This document shows, one piece after another, positions 1 to 7,382 of a DNA stretch of 64,000 nt. A program made the translations under genes and the position numbers. The stretch covers positions 1 through 64,000 of the forward strand of contig JAFGQN010000081.1 of NCBI GenBank assembly GCA_016935665.1. Reading direction: 5' to 3'. Within the stretch, counting starts at the first letter, position 1. Every line of letters starts with the position of its first letter. Source of the stretch: Deltaproteobacteria bacterium (GTDB taxonomy: Bacteria > Myxococcota_A > Polyangia > JAAYKL01). The notes beneath the pieces are model-generated. The model saw only the letters and a program-made list of their open reading frames with translations. It was not told the DNA's origin and did no database searches.

Positions 1-181
1 TTCATCACAAACTCCTCAAATAAATTCGGTTTTTGGATTTCGGCCTACCCAGGCGCGCGACAGACCGTCGACAAGCTCCCCGATGGTGATCCCCATCCGG
101 TATGATAACCCTGCGCCAGTTACTGCGGTCTATATACTTCCTCCCGAAACCGGGTTCAAGGAAAGAAGACGAAATCTGGCC

Positions 182-316
182 TCAGGTGGCGTTTGACGGT
201 ACGCGAATGCGCAGGCAGACAAAAAAACCGGCGATGGCGGTGATGGCGGTCAGTATAAACACCCTGCGAAATCCAAAGCTGCTCCATATATAACCGGACA
301 GGACAGGCAGGCTCAT
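182..316 (-). pseudogene. C-terminal remnant of an MFS-type transporter
   Basis: A 44-codon minus-strand frame reads MSLPVLSGYIWSSFGFRRVF and continues with one hydrophobic helix (ILTAITAIAGFFVCLRI) to a stop. The pattern 'SGYIW..FGFR.VF' followed by a final membrane helix and a short polar tail is what the last transmembrane segment of major facilitator transporters looks like. No upstream part follows it: the sequence breaks into short direct repeats at 321-353. I read it as a decayed fragment; the family call rests on this short stretch only. Confidence 0.4.
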
Positions 317-320
317 GGGA

Positions 321-353
321 CGACTACGGGGCGACTACGGGGCGACTACGGGA
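321..353. repeat. Triplicated 11-bp direct repeat
   Basis: The unit CGACTACGGGG occurs three times head to tail, the last copy ending in a instead of g. It sits exactly at the broken edge of the transporter remnant, so it may mark a slippage or rearrangement point. Confidence 0.8.
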
Positions 354-398
354 CGTTGTCCCACTTCGTATTCTTCGAGCTCACGGAATCATCAAAAA

Positions 399-444
399 AA
401 TTAACAGCACCTGTCGCTATCAATTAACAGCACCTGTCGCTATC
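399..444. repeat. 23-bp tandem duplication
   Basis: Two identical adjacent copies of a 23-bp unit beginning AATTAACAGCACC occupy 399-421 and 422-444. There is no gene here. Confidence 0.85.
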
Positions 445-466
445 AAATTACTTAGCGAGGTCGCCT

Positions 467-490
467 GTTGACTGCAGCACTTCAGTCAAC
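467..490. other. Perfect 8-bp inverted repeat
   Basis: GTTGACTG and CAGTCAAC flank an 8-base loop about 80 bases beyond the CotH stop codon. It could form a hairpin in the 3' region of that transcript but has no T-tract, so I do not call it an intrinsic terminator. The rest of 1-572 shows no intact gene. Confidence 0.4.
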
Positions 491-572
491 GCGCAATACC
501 GCTCTCAATCAGTCACTGCAGGAGGCAGGGAAATTTCCTATTTTTTTTGCAACGAATTTCGGGAGTAGTAGA

Positions 573-2678
573 TCAGGGATACAAGTTCGCGTCCTGGAGT
601 TGTTCAATCACAATATCCGTGCGTACTGCAAAGAACTCGTCTCGAATGCGCGCCAACATGGGAAGCCAATGATCGTTTTTGGTGAGCGGACCATCTATGC
701 TATCTGCCCAGGGGGACGCCGTAGCGAATTCCTGCGCATCCCCCCAACGCGCCGACTCTCCGATAATGGCCAACTCCAGTTCCTTCACCCGGGCATCAAA
801 CAATCGGATTGACGATTCCGACGAAAACAACCCGTCGCTCAACGCCGCCTCTACGCGCTGGGCAAACCGTTCCCGATAACGACTGTTTTCCGTCAGGCGG
901 TGGTGCAACCATTGGGGATGAAACTCCTGGTAACGAGTTACAATCATCGTTTCGTCACGAAACCCGGTTCCTTCCACCTGCAAATCCACCCGATTTTCGG
1001 TCACGCCCACGGTAACCCAATCGTCATCAATTCGAAGCGTGTGCTCATTGTCATGAGCGAAAAAAACAAACCCGCGGTCCATGGCCCCCCTATCGATGGC
1101 CGCATAAAAGTTATTGGGCATCTGATTGTTAAAAAACTTACTCACCGGCGCATCGAAATTTCCCGTATAAAAAATCACCAGCATGTAATCTATCAGATTG
1201 TCAATATCCACATATACCGGCAGGGACGTATCCCGATCACCATTTTCGTCCTTCCCTTCCAACGCAAAGTATGCCGCATCATCAGCGAAACCCTGCTCTG
1301 TCAGATTCCACACCGTTTGCCAGGTGTCATCCGAACCATCCGCCGCTTCAATGACCAACGTATTTTCCGTTACGCGAGTCGCCTTAATCACATCAATATC
1401 GTCTTTATCCCCCCCCAAATAACTTTTTACAAAATCTGAATCCACCCGCTCCTGAGATTGAAACAGCCCCCAATACACCCCATCCAGGTACAAATGATAA
1501 TACCGGCTGCGCGTGTAGGGTTGTCCCATTTCCCGTTGCAGGTCCCGCGAAAACACATCTCGATTCATCGTGTTTTTATCCGATCCTTCAAAACTCCATG
1601 AATAATTGCCACTCGTCCGAAAATCCAACCGATCGAATTCATCCACGCCTTCATCCCCAAAAAGTGGATAATGAAGTTTGCCGGCGCCGTAGGCGCCCCT
1701 GAAATAACACTTGAATGCATGCTTTGGATTGCCGCCGTCTCGACTGACCCCGCCCCGAATGCGAATTCCCGCATTGGCCTGCACCCCATCACTATCGGGA
1801 TACAAAAACTCCAGCGACCCCTCTCGCTCCCACCCGTGTTCCACTTCCAATGGATCGGGATCATCTGTTCGCATTTGTGCATTCACAAAGATGCCGTATT
1901 CTGAATCAAATAAAAACGGCAAATCGGTCACCATGGAAACACTGGGAATATCCAGCATCACCGATGCAATCAAATCCGCATAAGCGGGATCATTTACAAT
2001 ATCTCCATCCATTCCATAATCCATCCACTGACCGTTGGTCTCGTCAGACCCCTTTCCAGGCTCCGGCCACCCGGCTCCCGGACTTTGACCATCGGGAGAG
2101 AGTTCGACAACCCGCGTGGCAAACAAGTACGTATGGGTGCTCACTTTTTCTGGTCGTGGCGTATCATCACGCGGCATCGCGCGAATCACCACCCCTGGCG
2201 CCAGGTACCGATGGGTTGTATCCAAAGGATCAATTCGAATAGTTAACGGCAACGATTCCACCATTGCAGAATCAGAGAACCGAGGGTTGCTGCTATCCAT
2301 GGTGTACACGACCTCAGTCGCGGTGGGATGTGAGATGATCAAATCAAAAGCGTCTTCGTAGAGTCCGCGCTCATGACTGAATTTCAACTCGGAACCTGAG
2401 TGATCTCTAATGATTGTCGCCCCATCGTCTGTATCGCTATCGCTGTCGCCATCACTGTCACTGTCGCTGTCGCCATCACTGTCACTGTCGCTGTCGCTGT
2501 CACTGTCACTGTCACTGTCACTGTCGCTGTCACCATTCGTGTTGGAATCATTGTCATGACTTTCGTCAAGCGAACCAGAACACGACAACAACGCCCCGCT
2601 CAATAGCGCTGCACTTATCAGCATTACCAACTTCACCATTTTGTCTGTACCCCATACATTTCTATCAACTGCGAACAT
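573..2678 (-). CDS. CotH kinase family lipoprotein with Ser-Asp linker
   Basis: 701 residues from the ATG at 2678, chosen because GGGAGG lies just upstream; an internal Met 13 codons later (2639) would also suit the lipoprotein signal. The N-terminus has a hydrophobic stretch ending LLSC, then a long (SD)n/GD linker. Residues ~75-180 resemble an FN3-associated/chitobiase C-terminal beta-sandwich ('VVYTMDSSNP'). The rest carries CotH features: 'RIRGG', 'KHAFKCYFR', 'LYLDGVYWGLF' and a late 'HDNEH'. CotH proteins are secreted atypical kinases, best known from Bacillus spore coat, where CotH phosphorylates coat proteins. Here the product is probably an outer-membrane or surface lipoprotein. Substrate unknown. 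Confidence 0.85.
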   Translation of the reverse strand: MFAVDRNVWGTDKMVKLVMLISAALLSGALLSCSGSLDESHDNDSNTNGDSDSDSDSDSDSDSDSDSDGDSDSDSDGDSDSDTDDGATIIRDHSGSELKFSHERGLYEDAFDLIISHPTATEVVYTMDSSNPRFSDSAMVESLPLTIRIDPLDTTHRYLAPGVVIRAMPRDDTPRPEKVSTHTYLFATRVVELSPDGQSPGAGWPEPGKGSDETNGQWMDYGMDGDIVNDPAYADLIASVMLDIPSVSMVTDLPFLFDSEYGIFVNAQMRTDDPDPLEVEHGWEREGSLEFLYPDSDGVQANAGIRIRGGVSRDGGNPKHAFKCYFRGAYGAGKLHYPLFGDEGVDEFDRLDFRTSGNYSWSFEGSDKNTMNRDVFSRDLQREMGQPYTRSRYYHLYLDGVYWGLFQSQERVDSDFVKSYLGGDKDDIDVIKATRVTENTLVIEAADGSDDTWQTVWNLTEQGFADDAAYFALEGKDENGDRDTSLPVYVDIDNLIDYMLVIFYTGNFDAPVSKFFNNQMPNNFYAAIDRGAMDRGFVFFAHDNEHTLRIDDDWVTVGVTENRVDLQVEGTGFRDETMIVTRYQEFHPQWLHHRLTENSRYRERFAQRVEAALSDGLFSSESSIRLFDARVKELELAIIGESARWGDAQEFATASPWADSIDGPLTKNDHWLPMLARIRDEFFAVRTDIVIEQLQDANLYP

Positions 2679-2746
2679 TAATTGGCTCCCTCCCAACTCC
2701 TCACAACACGGGGTAAGGAATCGGTTCTATGTAATAAACCGTAACT

Positions 2747-2783
2747 GAAGGGAAAAATGGCTCAATTAAAGGGAAAAATGGCT
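2747..2783. repeat. Short direct repeat upstream of the CotH gene
   Basis: AAGGGAAAAATGGCT occurs at 2748-2762 and 2769-2783 in the gap between the CotH and SEC-C genes. Two close copies in a leader could be a binding site or plain slippage. Confidence 0.5.
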
Positions 2784-2874
2784 GCGTATCGACGCAATCA
2801 AACGGCACAGGGAATTCGTTGCACGTTACGTTGAGGCGTTAAATGGATGGAAAATAAGGAGCGACAACGAAATT

Positions 2875-4350
2875 TTATACAGAGTTCGGGCTGTTTGCTG
2901 TTTGGGACTCGGACTGGCGAAGACAGCACTTTTTATATTTTTTTTTGCTCCCGCATGGACACGGGTCGTTTCTTCCAGGGGATTTATCAACTGTGACAGG
3001 AATTGCTTTGCCCAGTCGATCTCTTTCATCGTCCAGCAGTTTGCGGGCTTCATCAGCACTCCATGGCTCATGAAGCGCTTCGTGTATCTCCCTGGGAAGA
3101 TACAGTTCTTCGGCCTCGCATTTTGCAATCCAGGGGATAAGAAGGAGGATATGCATCAGCAATGGAGGGTTCTTCTGGAAATTGCCAGGATGGTGGGCCG
3201 CCAGGGTGTAGGCAGGCGCTAACGGTACGTCGTCTTTTGTTTCCCAATTGTAAACTGTGTTTATTGCGCACTGACCATAAACCTGAAAGGCAAAATCTCT
3301 TACGGCTTGTTCTCGTAAATCATCCGTTTTCTCAGGACATTCTATTATGGAAAACATATTGAGAATTAATGTTTCGAAATTATCGTCCATTTTTGCCATC
3401 AACCGAAGGATGCCAGGATGGAAATCTTTGGCCGATTTGAACATGGCGCTGAGCGACTTTTTAGCCTGCCCTCGGCACTTTTTATGACGAAGACCAATAA
3501 CCAGTGCGCCAAACGTTCCAAGCACCCACGATTCCGGAATGTCGGGATGAAGCATCATCTGACGGCAATGGGAGAAGCAGGTGGGACCAATTTTCCCGAT
3601 AAGCCAAACAACACGTATCACGTTAAACACACGGCCCGCGCGAAGCAGGGCGGAGAATGCATTGATGAGGTTTAAGTCTATTTTCTTAAAAAGAGGGCGG
3701 AGCCCGCTGATATTGTTCATGCCGGAAAGTACGGCAAGATGCCCGGCAGAAAAATGATAGTTCCAATAATTTTGCAAGTGGCGATTTTCCTTTGAGCCAA
3801 CCCGTTTTCGACTGATGAGATAGCGGCTGAGCTCACGGGATGCGATGACCGCATCAATGGCCCAGATAAAAAAATGCACCTGCAGTGCGGGTTGCAGTGC
3901 AGAGATAGCCAGAAGCTCCTCCCTGGAGAACTCATCTGCTTTGGTCCGAATTCGCACGTACAGCTTCTCGAGCTCTCCACCTTCACCGACAAGCTCTCTT
4001 GCCAATGCCATTCGTCTGCGAAGCTCTTCATTTTTTTCAATGTGGGCAAAAAGCTGTTCATGAGGAATAAGCTTTAGTCCTTTTATGGACATCCCATTGC
4101 CTAAACAAGTGATGAATCGACCATTTTGGGTGGAAACGACGAGATAAGGCCCATTGTCAGCCGCATCCAAAGAAACGGCACATCGATCACCCTTTTGGGC
4201 AATACCAATGCTGCGAAGAACGTCCCTTAGCAACTCCGGGTCCTGATAAAGCTGCAGGGCCAATTCCGCCGCTTCTCCATCGGCACGCTCCAGTCGTTTT
4301 AAAAAATGAATCGCATGACCCTTTTGTTTTTCGGCACAATACATTTCCAT
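2875..4350 (-). CDS. SEC-C zinc-binding motif protein
   Basis: About 491 residues from the first ATG (4350); a TTG seven codons upstream is possible and neither has a strong ribosome site. The C-terminus carries the SEC-C motif 'GRNDPCPCGSKKKYKKCC', a short zinc-binding module also found at the end of SecA and appended to many unrelated proteins. The preceding 460 residues are predicted largely helical, cytoplasmic, without signal peptide, and I do not recognise them. Near the N-terminus is 'CAVSLDAADNGPYLVV'. No operon partner is evident: the upstream side is copy A of the dispersed repeat. Function unknown. Confidence 0.7.
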   Translation of the reverse strand: MEMYCAEKQKGHAIHFLKRLERADGEAAELALQLYQDPELLRDVLRSIGIAQKGDRCAVSLDAADNGPYLVVSTQNGRFITCLGNGMSIKGLKLIPHEQLFAHIEKNEELRRRMALARELVGEGGELEKLYVRIRTKADEFSREELLAISALQPALQVHFFIWAIDAVIASRELSRYLISRKRVGSKENRHLQNYWNYHFSAGHLAVLSGMNNISGLRPLFKKIDLNLINAFSALLRAGRVFNVIRVVWLIGKIGPTCFSHCRQMMLHPDIPESWVLGTFGALVIGLRHKKCRGQAKKSLSAMFKSAKDFHPGILRLMAKMDDNFETLILNMFSIIECPEKTDDLREQAVRDFAFQVYGQCAINTVYNWETKDDVPLAPAYTLAAHHPGNFQKNPPLLMHILLLIPWIAKCEAEELYLPREIHEALHEPWSADEARKLLDDERDRLGKAIPVTVDKSPGRNDPCPCGSKKKYKKCCLRQSESQTANSPNSV

Positions 4351-4400
4351 AATGCTACGTAGTTTATCCAAATTTGGATTTCTGTAAAGAGTACCCCCAA

Positions 4401-4584
4401 ACGTGCTGATTGCGCTGTAACCATTTTCCTAAAAGCCCTGTTGGAGCCCGTGTTGGTGAGGAGGCAACGTCCAAACCAGCCGTCTCGCTCGGGCAGTTAT
4501 GCTTCAGCTGAACCGGCCCTTCGAGGCGCCTCATATGGTCGTTTGGTTTCCTCATGAACACGGTTCCCTGTGTATCTTTTTTCT
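4401..4584 (-). repeat. Dispersed ~200-bp element, copy A
   Basis: The reverse complement of this stretch aligns with 51966-52184 on the plus strand from AGAAAAAAGATA at one end to CAGCGCAATnAGC at the other. A 24-base block containing GGCTGGTTTGGACGTTGCC is identical in both copies. Copy A lacks about 40 bases that copy B has in its middle. Both contain GAGGA/TCCTC blocks that could pair, so a structured RNA or mobile-element relic is possible. A short open frame exists but its frame is not kept between the copies. Confidence 0.75.
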
Positions 4585-5086
4585 TCCGCTATCTTAAACT
4601 CTGCTGTGGTGCGCGTTTCCAACAACGCAATGATCTCAAAACAACGCAAGCCAGGCCCAAAGGATGTGGGGCTCCCTGAGGAGCGTCATGGTGCTCGTCT
4701 GGCAGGCGGTGTGCGCCTCTCCGATCCCCATCCGTCTACATCAGATTCCAAATGCGTTCGACGGATACCTGGAACGTCTCGAAAGAAGCAACAAGCATTC
4801 TCGAAAAAAACAAATACCCGCGTATGTGAAGCGGCTTATAGATACTCATGCGTTCGGTTAACGCCAATGAGGGACAGGGTGGGGTACGACACGTTGGGAG
4901 GAACAGCTGTGCAAAAAAATCATTTGCACAGATAGCAATTTTTCAGCCAGTGCTTTTGGGCAACACCCCCTAAACACTTGACCCCTGATCCTTGACAACC
5001 CCTGATCCTTCAGAGAACGTTCCAGCCCCCCTTTCTTTCGATGAGAAAGCAGTGAGGCTATACGACATCAATTTGATGCGTAACAA
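4585..5086. other. Gap with no recognised gene; half copy of a MITE-like end
   Basis: Short open frames here lack ribosome sites and recognisable products. At 4971-4985 TAAACACTTGACCCC matches one end of the inverted-repeat element at 11086-11178 exactly. It is followed by a local duplication of CCCCTGATCCTT (4982-5008). The stretch looks like debris from mobile or repetitive DNA. Confidence 0.5.
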
Positions 5087-5296
5087 TTAATTCAGCAGCG
5101 GCGCCAAAGAAATCAAAACTATGCCCCCCCCAGTCACAACGAACAAAATAGTAAATACGGGAACCCAAACATCTTCAGTTCCGGGAAACCAGTAAAGCGA
5201 CGTTGAATAATCATAGCCCTTACGGGAAATTTTGCCGCTAAAAAGTATAAGGCAAATTCCTATGCAAAATACAAAAACTTGAAAAAGCCAATCCAT
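5087..5296 (-). CDS. Small two-helix membrane protein
   Basis: 69 residues. GGGAG lies five bases before the ATG at 5296. There are two hydrophobic segments (residues ~5-20, with 'FQVFVFCIGICLILF', and ~46-66), separated by a polar loop 'SRKGYDYSTSLYW'. I do not recognise a family. It lies downstream, on the same strand, of the Rhs-core scrap and the small genes trailing the Rhs gene, so it could be an orphan immunity protein (inference from position only). Confidence 0.55.
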   Translation of the reverse strand: MDWLFQVFVFCIGICLILFSGKISRKGYDYSTSLYWFPGTEDVWVPVFTILFVVTGGGIVLISLAPLLN

Positions 5297-5634
5297 ATAA
5301 ACTCCCAGTGTCTTCTTCTAAATTGAACACTTTTCAACCAATCCGGGAACGGCGCTCCTGTTCCGCCCGGCTGCATCCACGCAATTGCGGAGCAGGAGCT
5401 CCGCGTTCCCAGGAAAAAAAACAGAACGCGACTGCTCTGCCTGGCCACCCTATGCCCAAATCATCATTCCAATACGACCAATTGGGCCACGAAAACCACG
5501 GACTTCCCCATCAATCCTGCTCGTCACATCGTATCGTTGCAAAGTTCTTACGACAAAACCGGCAACTATTTACGATGTCAATGTGGAATTCGGCTGAAAA
5601 TCATACGACGGGAATTCGGCAAGACGATACGATG
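5297..5634. other. Intergenic stretch containing the palindrome
   Basis: Apart from the hairpin at 5345-5410 I find no supported gene. A plus-strand open frame running through it has no ribosome site and includes the palindrome arms, so I leave it out. Confidence 0.4.
5345..5410. repeat. REP-like imperfect palindrome
   Basis: GGGAACGGCGCTCCTGTTCCGC (written here as 5345-5366) pairs, with a few mismatches, with 5387-5410, leaving a 20-base loop. Such GGGAACGC...GCGTTCCC hairpins often behave as repetitive extragenic palindromes. Only this copy is visible in the window. Confidence 0.65.
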
Positions 5635-5730
5635 TCAAATCGGCCAGTAACAGTTGAACAGGTACATGGCTTCGTTCAGCACACCGCTTTGATAGTAAGT
5701 GGCTTTGGCGATCCAAAGCGAGTCACGCAC
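5635..5730 (-). pseudogene. Orphan Rhs-core fragment
   Basis: An open stretch of 31 codons between two stops reads 'SLWIAKATYYQSGVLNEAMY' then LFN. The intact Rhs protein has 'AYVTGGVLNETMYLFN', and the DNA for GVLNE.MYLFN is nearly identical (compare 8525-8555). There is no start, and stops bound both sides. It is a displaced scrap of an Rhs core, as found in Rhs loci where C-terminal cassettes have been replaced by recombination. Confidence 0.7.
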
Positions 5731-5822
5731 TTAAAATTGCGTCCAATATGTCGTTTCGACTATCCTGGATGTAGTTTCTTTGTAGCTGAAGTTGACAGCT
5801 GTCTCTAACAGTCCGTCCATCA

Positions 5823-6233
5823 CTAAATTCTATTATATAGTCGAATTTGATTTTTACATTTTTTTGCAGAAACGTTCACTCCATCCCATGTAAAAAAGCA
5901 TTGCGTTTTCAATGCACCATATTCGCAAATTGGCTCCTTCTGCGGAATGGCTACCGGTGACTGGTTGTCGAGCAATTCAAAATTCAAAACTGAAATCTCT
6001 TTAATATGCGTTTCACTTTTTACCCAGAGATGCAACTCATATGGTTTCGAACAAGTAGTCACTTGTTCGTTATGTGTGCAAGTGCTTAGTAGCCGTGCGC
6101 CGAACTCCATCTCATTGGATTCAATTTTCTCAATATTGTACTCATATCGGCGATATTGGCGTTCCTTTCGCATGAAACAAATAGCAAGAAATCCAAAAGC
6201 AATTACTGTGAATATCAAAATTCCCTTCTTCAT
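5823..6233 (-). CDS. Membrane-anchored hypothetical protein, possible orphan immunity
   Basis: 136 residues from the ATG at 6233, which puts a clean N-terminal anchor first (MKKGILIFTVIAFGFLAICF). The frame is open further upstream, but that part crosses a GC-rich segment and the 3' end of the preceding gene. The body holds four spaced cysteines ('STCTHNEQVTTCS', 'PICEYG', 'TQCFF') suggesting disulfides in the periplasm. No family recognised. It follows the next gene by 70 bases on the same strand within the Rhs locus. The ribosome site is weak. Confidence 0.55.
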   Translation of the reverse strand: MKKGILIFTVIAFGFLAICFMRKERQYRRYEYNIEKIESNEMEFGARLLSTCTHNEQVTTCSKPYELHLWVKSETHIKEISVLNFELLDNQSPVAIPQKEPICEYGALKTQCFFTWDGVNVSAKKCKNQIRLYNRI

Positions 6234-6303
6234 TGCTTCGAAATAGGTCGCACCCTGCAGTCGGGCAGCACCATGCGGACGGGCCGTATCCTGCACACGC
6301 TCC

Positions 6304-6948
6304 TCAATTTTGCGTGCCATCAGTAATATACAAGGTAATGGCATCCTCCCCTTGTTTAAGAGAAATTCGGCCCTGTTCACATTGAAAAATCGTTGCGCCT
6401 ATTCGTAACTCCTTTTGACAATCATTGAATAACTTCAATAGCTCTGCAAACGAATCCACTGGCAATGGCTTTTCTGCAAATCGAATGCACCCATTCTTTT
6501 CGGGATTCAATTTCACTGACACAGATTCCAATTTCAGGTCAGCATTCATGACAATTTTATATTCGCCTTCCACAACGAAAAGCCTTCCCACTTCTGGAGA
6601 ATGGTCTATCACTTGCACAAATTCAGTCATTGACGCACCGCCTGTGTCCATCTGGGTTGCACGCCGAATTCTTCGAATTTCATCAATTGTCATCCCAAAT
6701 ACAAATGGCCCGAATCGTTTACCAGGATAAATATCCAACGGACATGACAACGTAGTTGGAACTGCTTTGTCGAGTTCCCCTATGTTTTCTGCCTTCGGTT
6801 TCTGAGACATTTGCACTCGTGTTGTTTTATCCTTCTCTTTTTCACTTCTATTGATGTCAATTGAGTTATATTGTTCAACAACCTTCTTTTCTCCGCATCC
6901 AATAGTTGAAGCAAGCGCTATCAACAGGGCTATCAATCGGATCTTCAT
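6304..6948 (-). CDS. Lipoprotein in the Rhs locus
   Basis: 214 residues. The ATG at 6948 follows AGAGG by eight bases and begins a lipoprotein signal (MKIRLIALLIALASTIGC). After a charged Glu/Lys-rich linker comes a globular part with 'YPGKRFGPFVFGMTIDEIRR', a pattern seen in small periplasmic proteins of unknown function. I cannot name the family. It lies about 80 bases downstream of the candidate immunity gene and shares its strand, so it may be a second immunity or accessory protein of the toxin locus (inference). Confidence 0.65.
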   Translation of the reverse strand: MKIRLIALLIALASTIGCGEKKVVEQYNSIDINRSEKEKDKTTRVQMSQKPKAENIGELDKAVPTTLSCPLDIYPGKRFGPFVFGMTIDEIRRIRRATQMDTGGASMTEFVQVIDHSPEVGRLFVVEGEYKIVMNADLKLESVSVKLNPEKNGCIRFAEKPLPVDSFAELLKLFNDCQKELRIGATIFQCEQGRISLKQGEDAITLYITDGTQN

Positions 6949-7031
6949 TTTCAAGCCTCTTTCTAAAAATGAAATGATTGTATCCCAACCCATGAAGCAG
7001 GACATTGTGATGTCAATGCGGCCAGTAGCAT

Positions 7032-7382
7032 TCAACTTTGCCGCTGATCATTCAGAAACTGCTGGTACGAATAGTAGCAATTGGCGCATCTCATTTTTTT
7101 GTCGGCGCTCAAAAAGTAGTTTATCCCAACGCCACCACATCTCGGACATTTAATTCTCGTTGCTCGGAAATGATGATACAGGATCACAACGTTATAAAGA
7201 ACAAAGACAAGAATAAATTGGTGCGGTGCATATTGCGCACCAAAAACAGCAGCGAAGGCATACACTTCAAGAATCATAAAGGGTATGAAGCTCACTGTGA
7301 GCAGCAAAAGATACTTGCGTATTCTTTTAATTTTCTCCCAGTATCTCTTTTCGAGTCCGGTCTCAATAACATACTTAGTCAT
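7032..7382 (-). CDS. Candidate immunity protein: two-helix membrane protein with zinc ribbon
   Basis: 116 residues. The ATG at 7382 is preceded by TTGGAG, and the gene overlaps the last eight bases of the Rhs gene, the arrangement expected for an immunity gene translationally coupled to its toxin. It has a basic N-terminus, two membrane helices (~27-45 and ~55-75), and a C-terminal CxxC...CxxC pair ('IKCPRCGG' and 'MRCANC') typical of a zinc ribbon facing the cytoplasm. A membrane location would fit a toxin tip that acts on membranes. The immunity role is inferred from position. Confidence 0.65.
   Translation of the reverse strand: MTKYVIETGLEKRYWEKIKRIRKYLLLLTVSFIPFMILEVYAFAAVFGAQYAPHQFILVFVLYNVVILYHHFRATRIKCPRCGGVGINYFLSADKKMRCANCYYSYQQFLNDQRQS

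Noticed and set aside
2400-2716. Plus-strand frames with alternating Val-Thr or His-Cys repeats
   Set aside because: These are reverse readings of the Ser-Asp linker DNA of the CotH lipoprotein.
4570-4935. Plus-strand frames of 121 and 65 codons
   Set aside because: No ribosome site or recognisable product; they overlap the end of element copy A and other repeat debris.
5308-5808. Plus-strand 166-codon frame
   Set aside because: It includes both arms of the REP-like palindrome and the antisense of the Rhs fragment, and has no start context.
6234-6380. Longer N-terminus for the 136-aa membrane-anchored protein
   Set aside because: The extra part overlaps the end of the upstream gene, crosses a GC-rich island and would bury the membrane anchor; the internal ATG gives a normal anchor.
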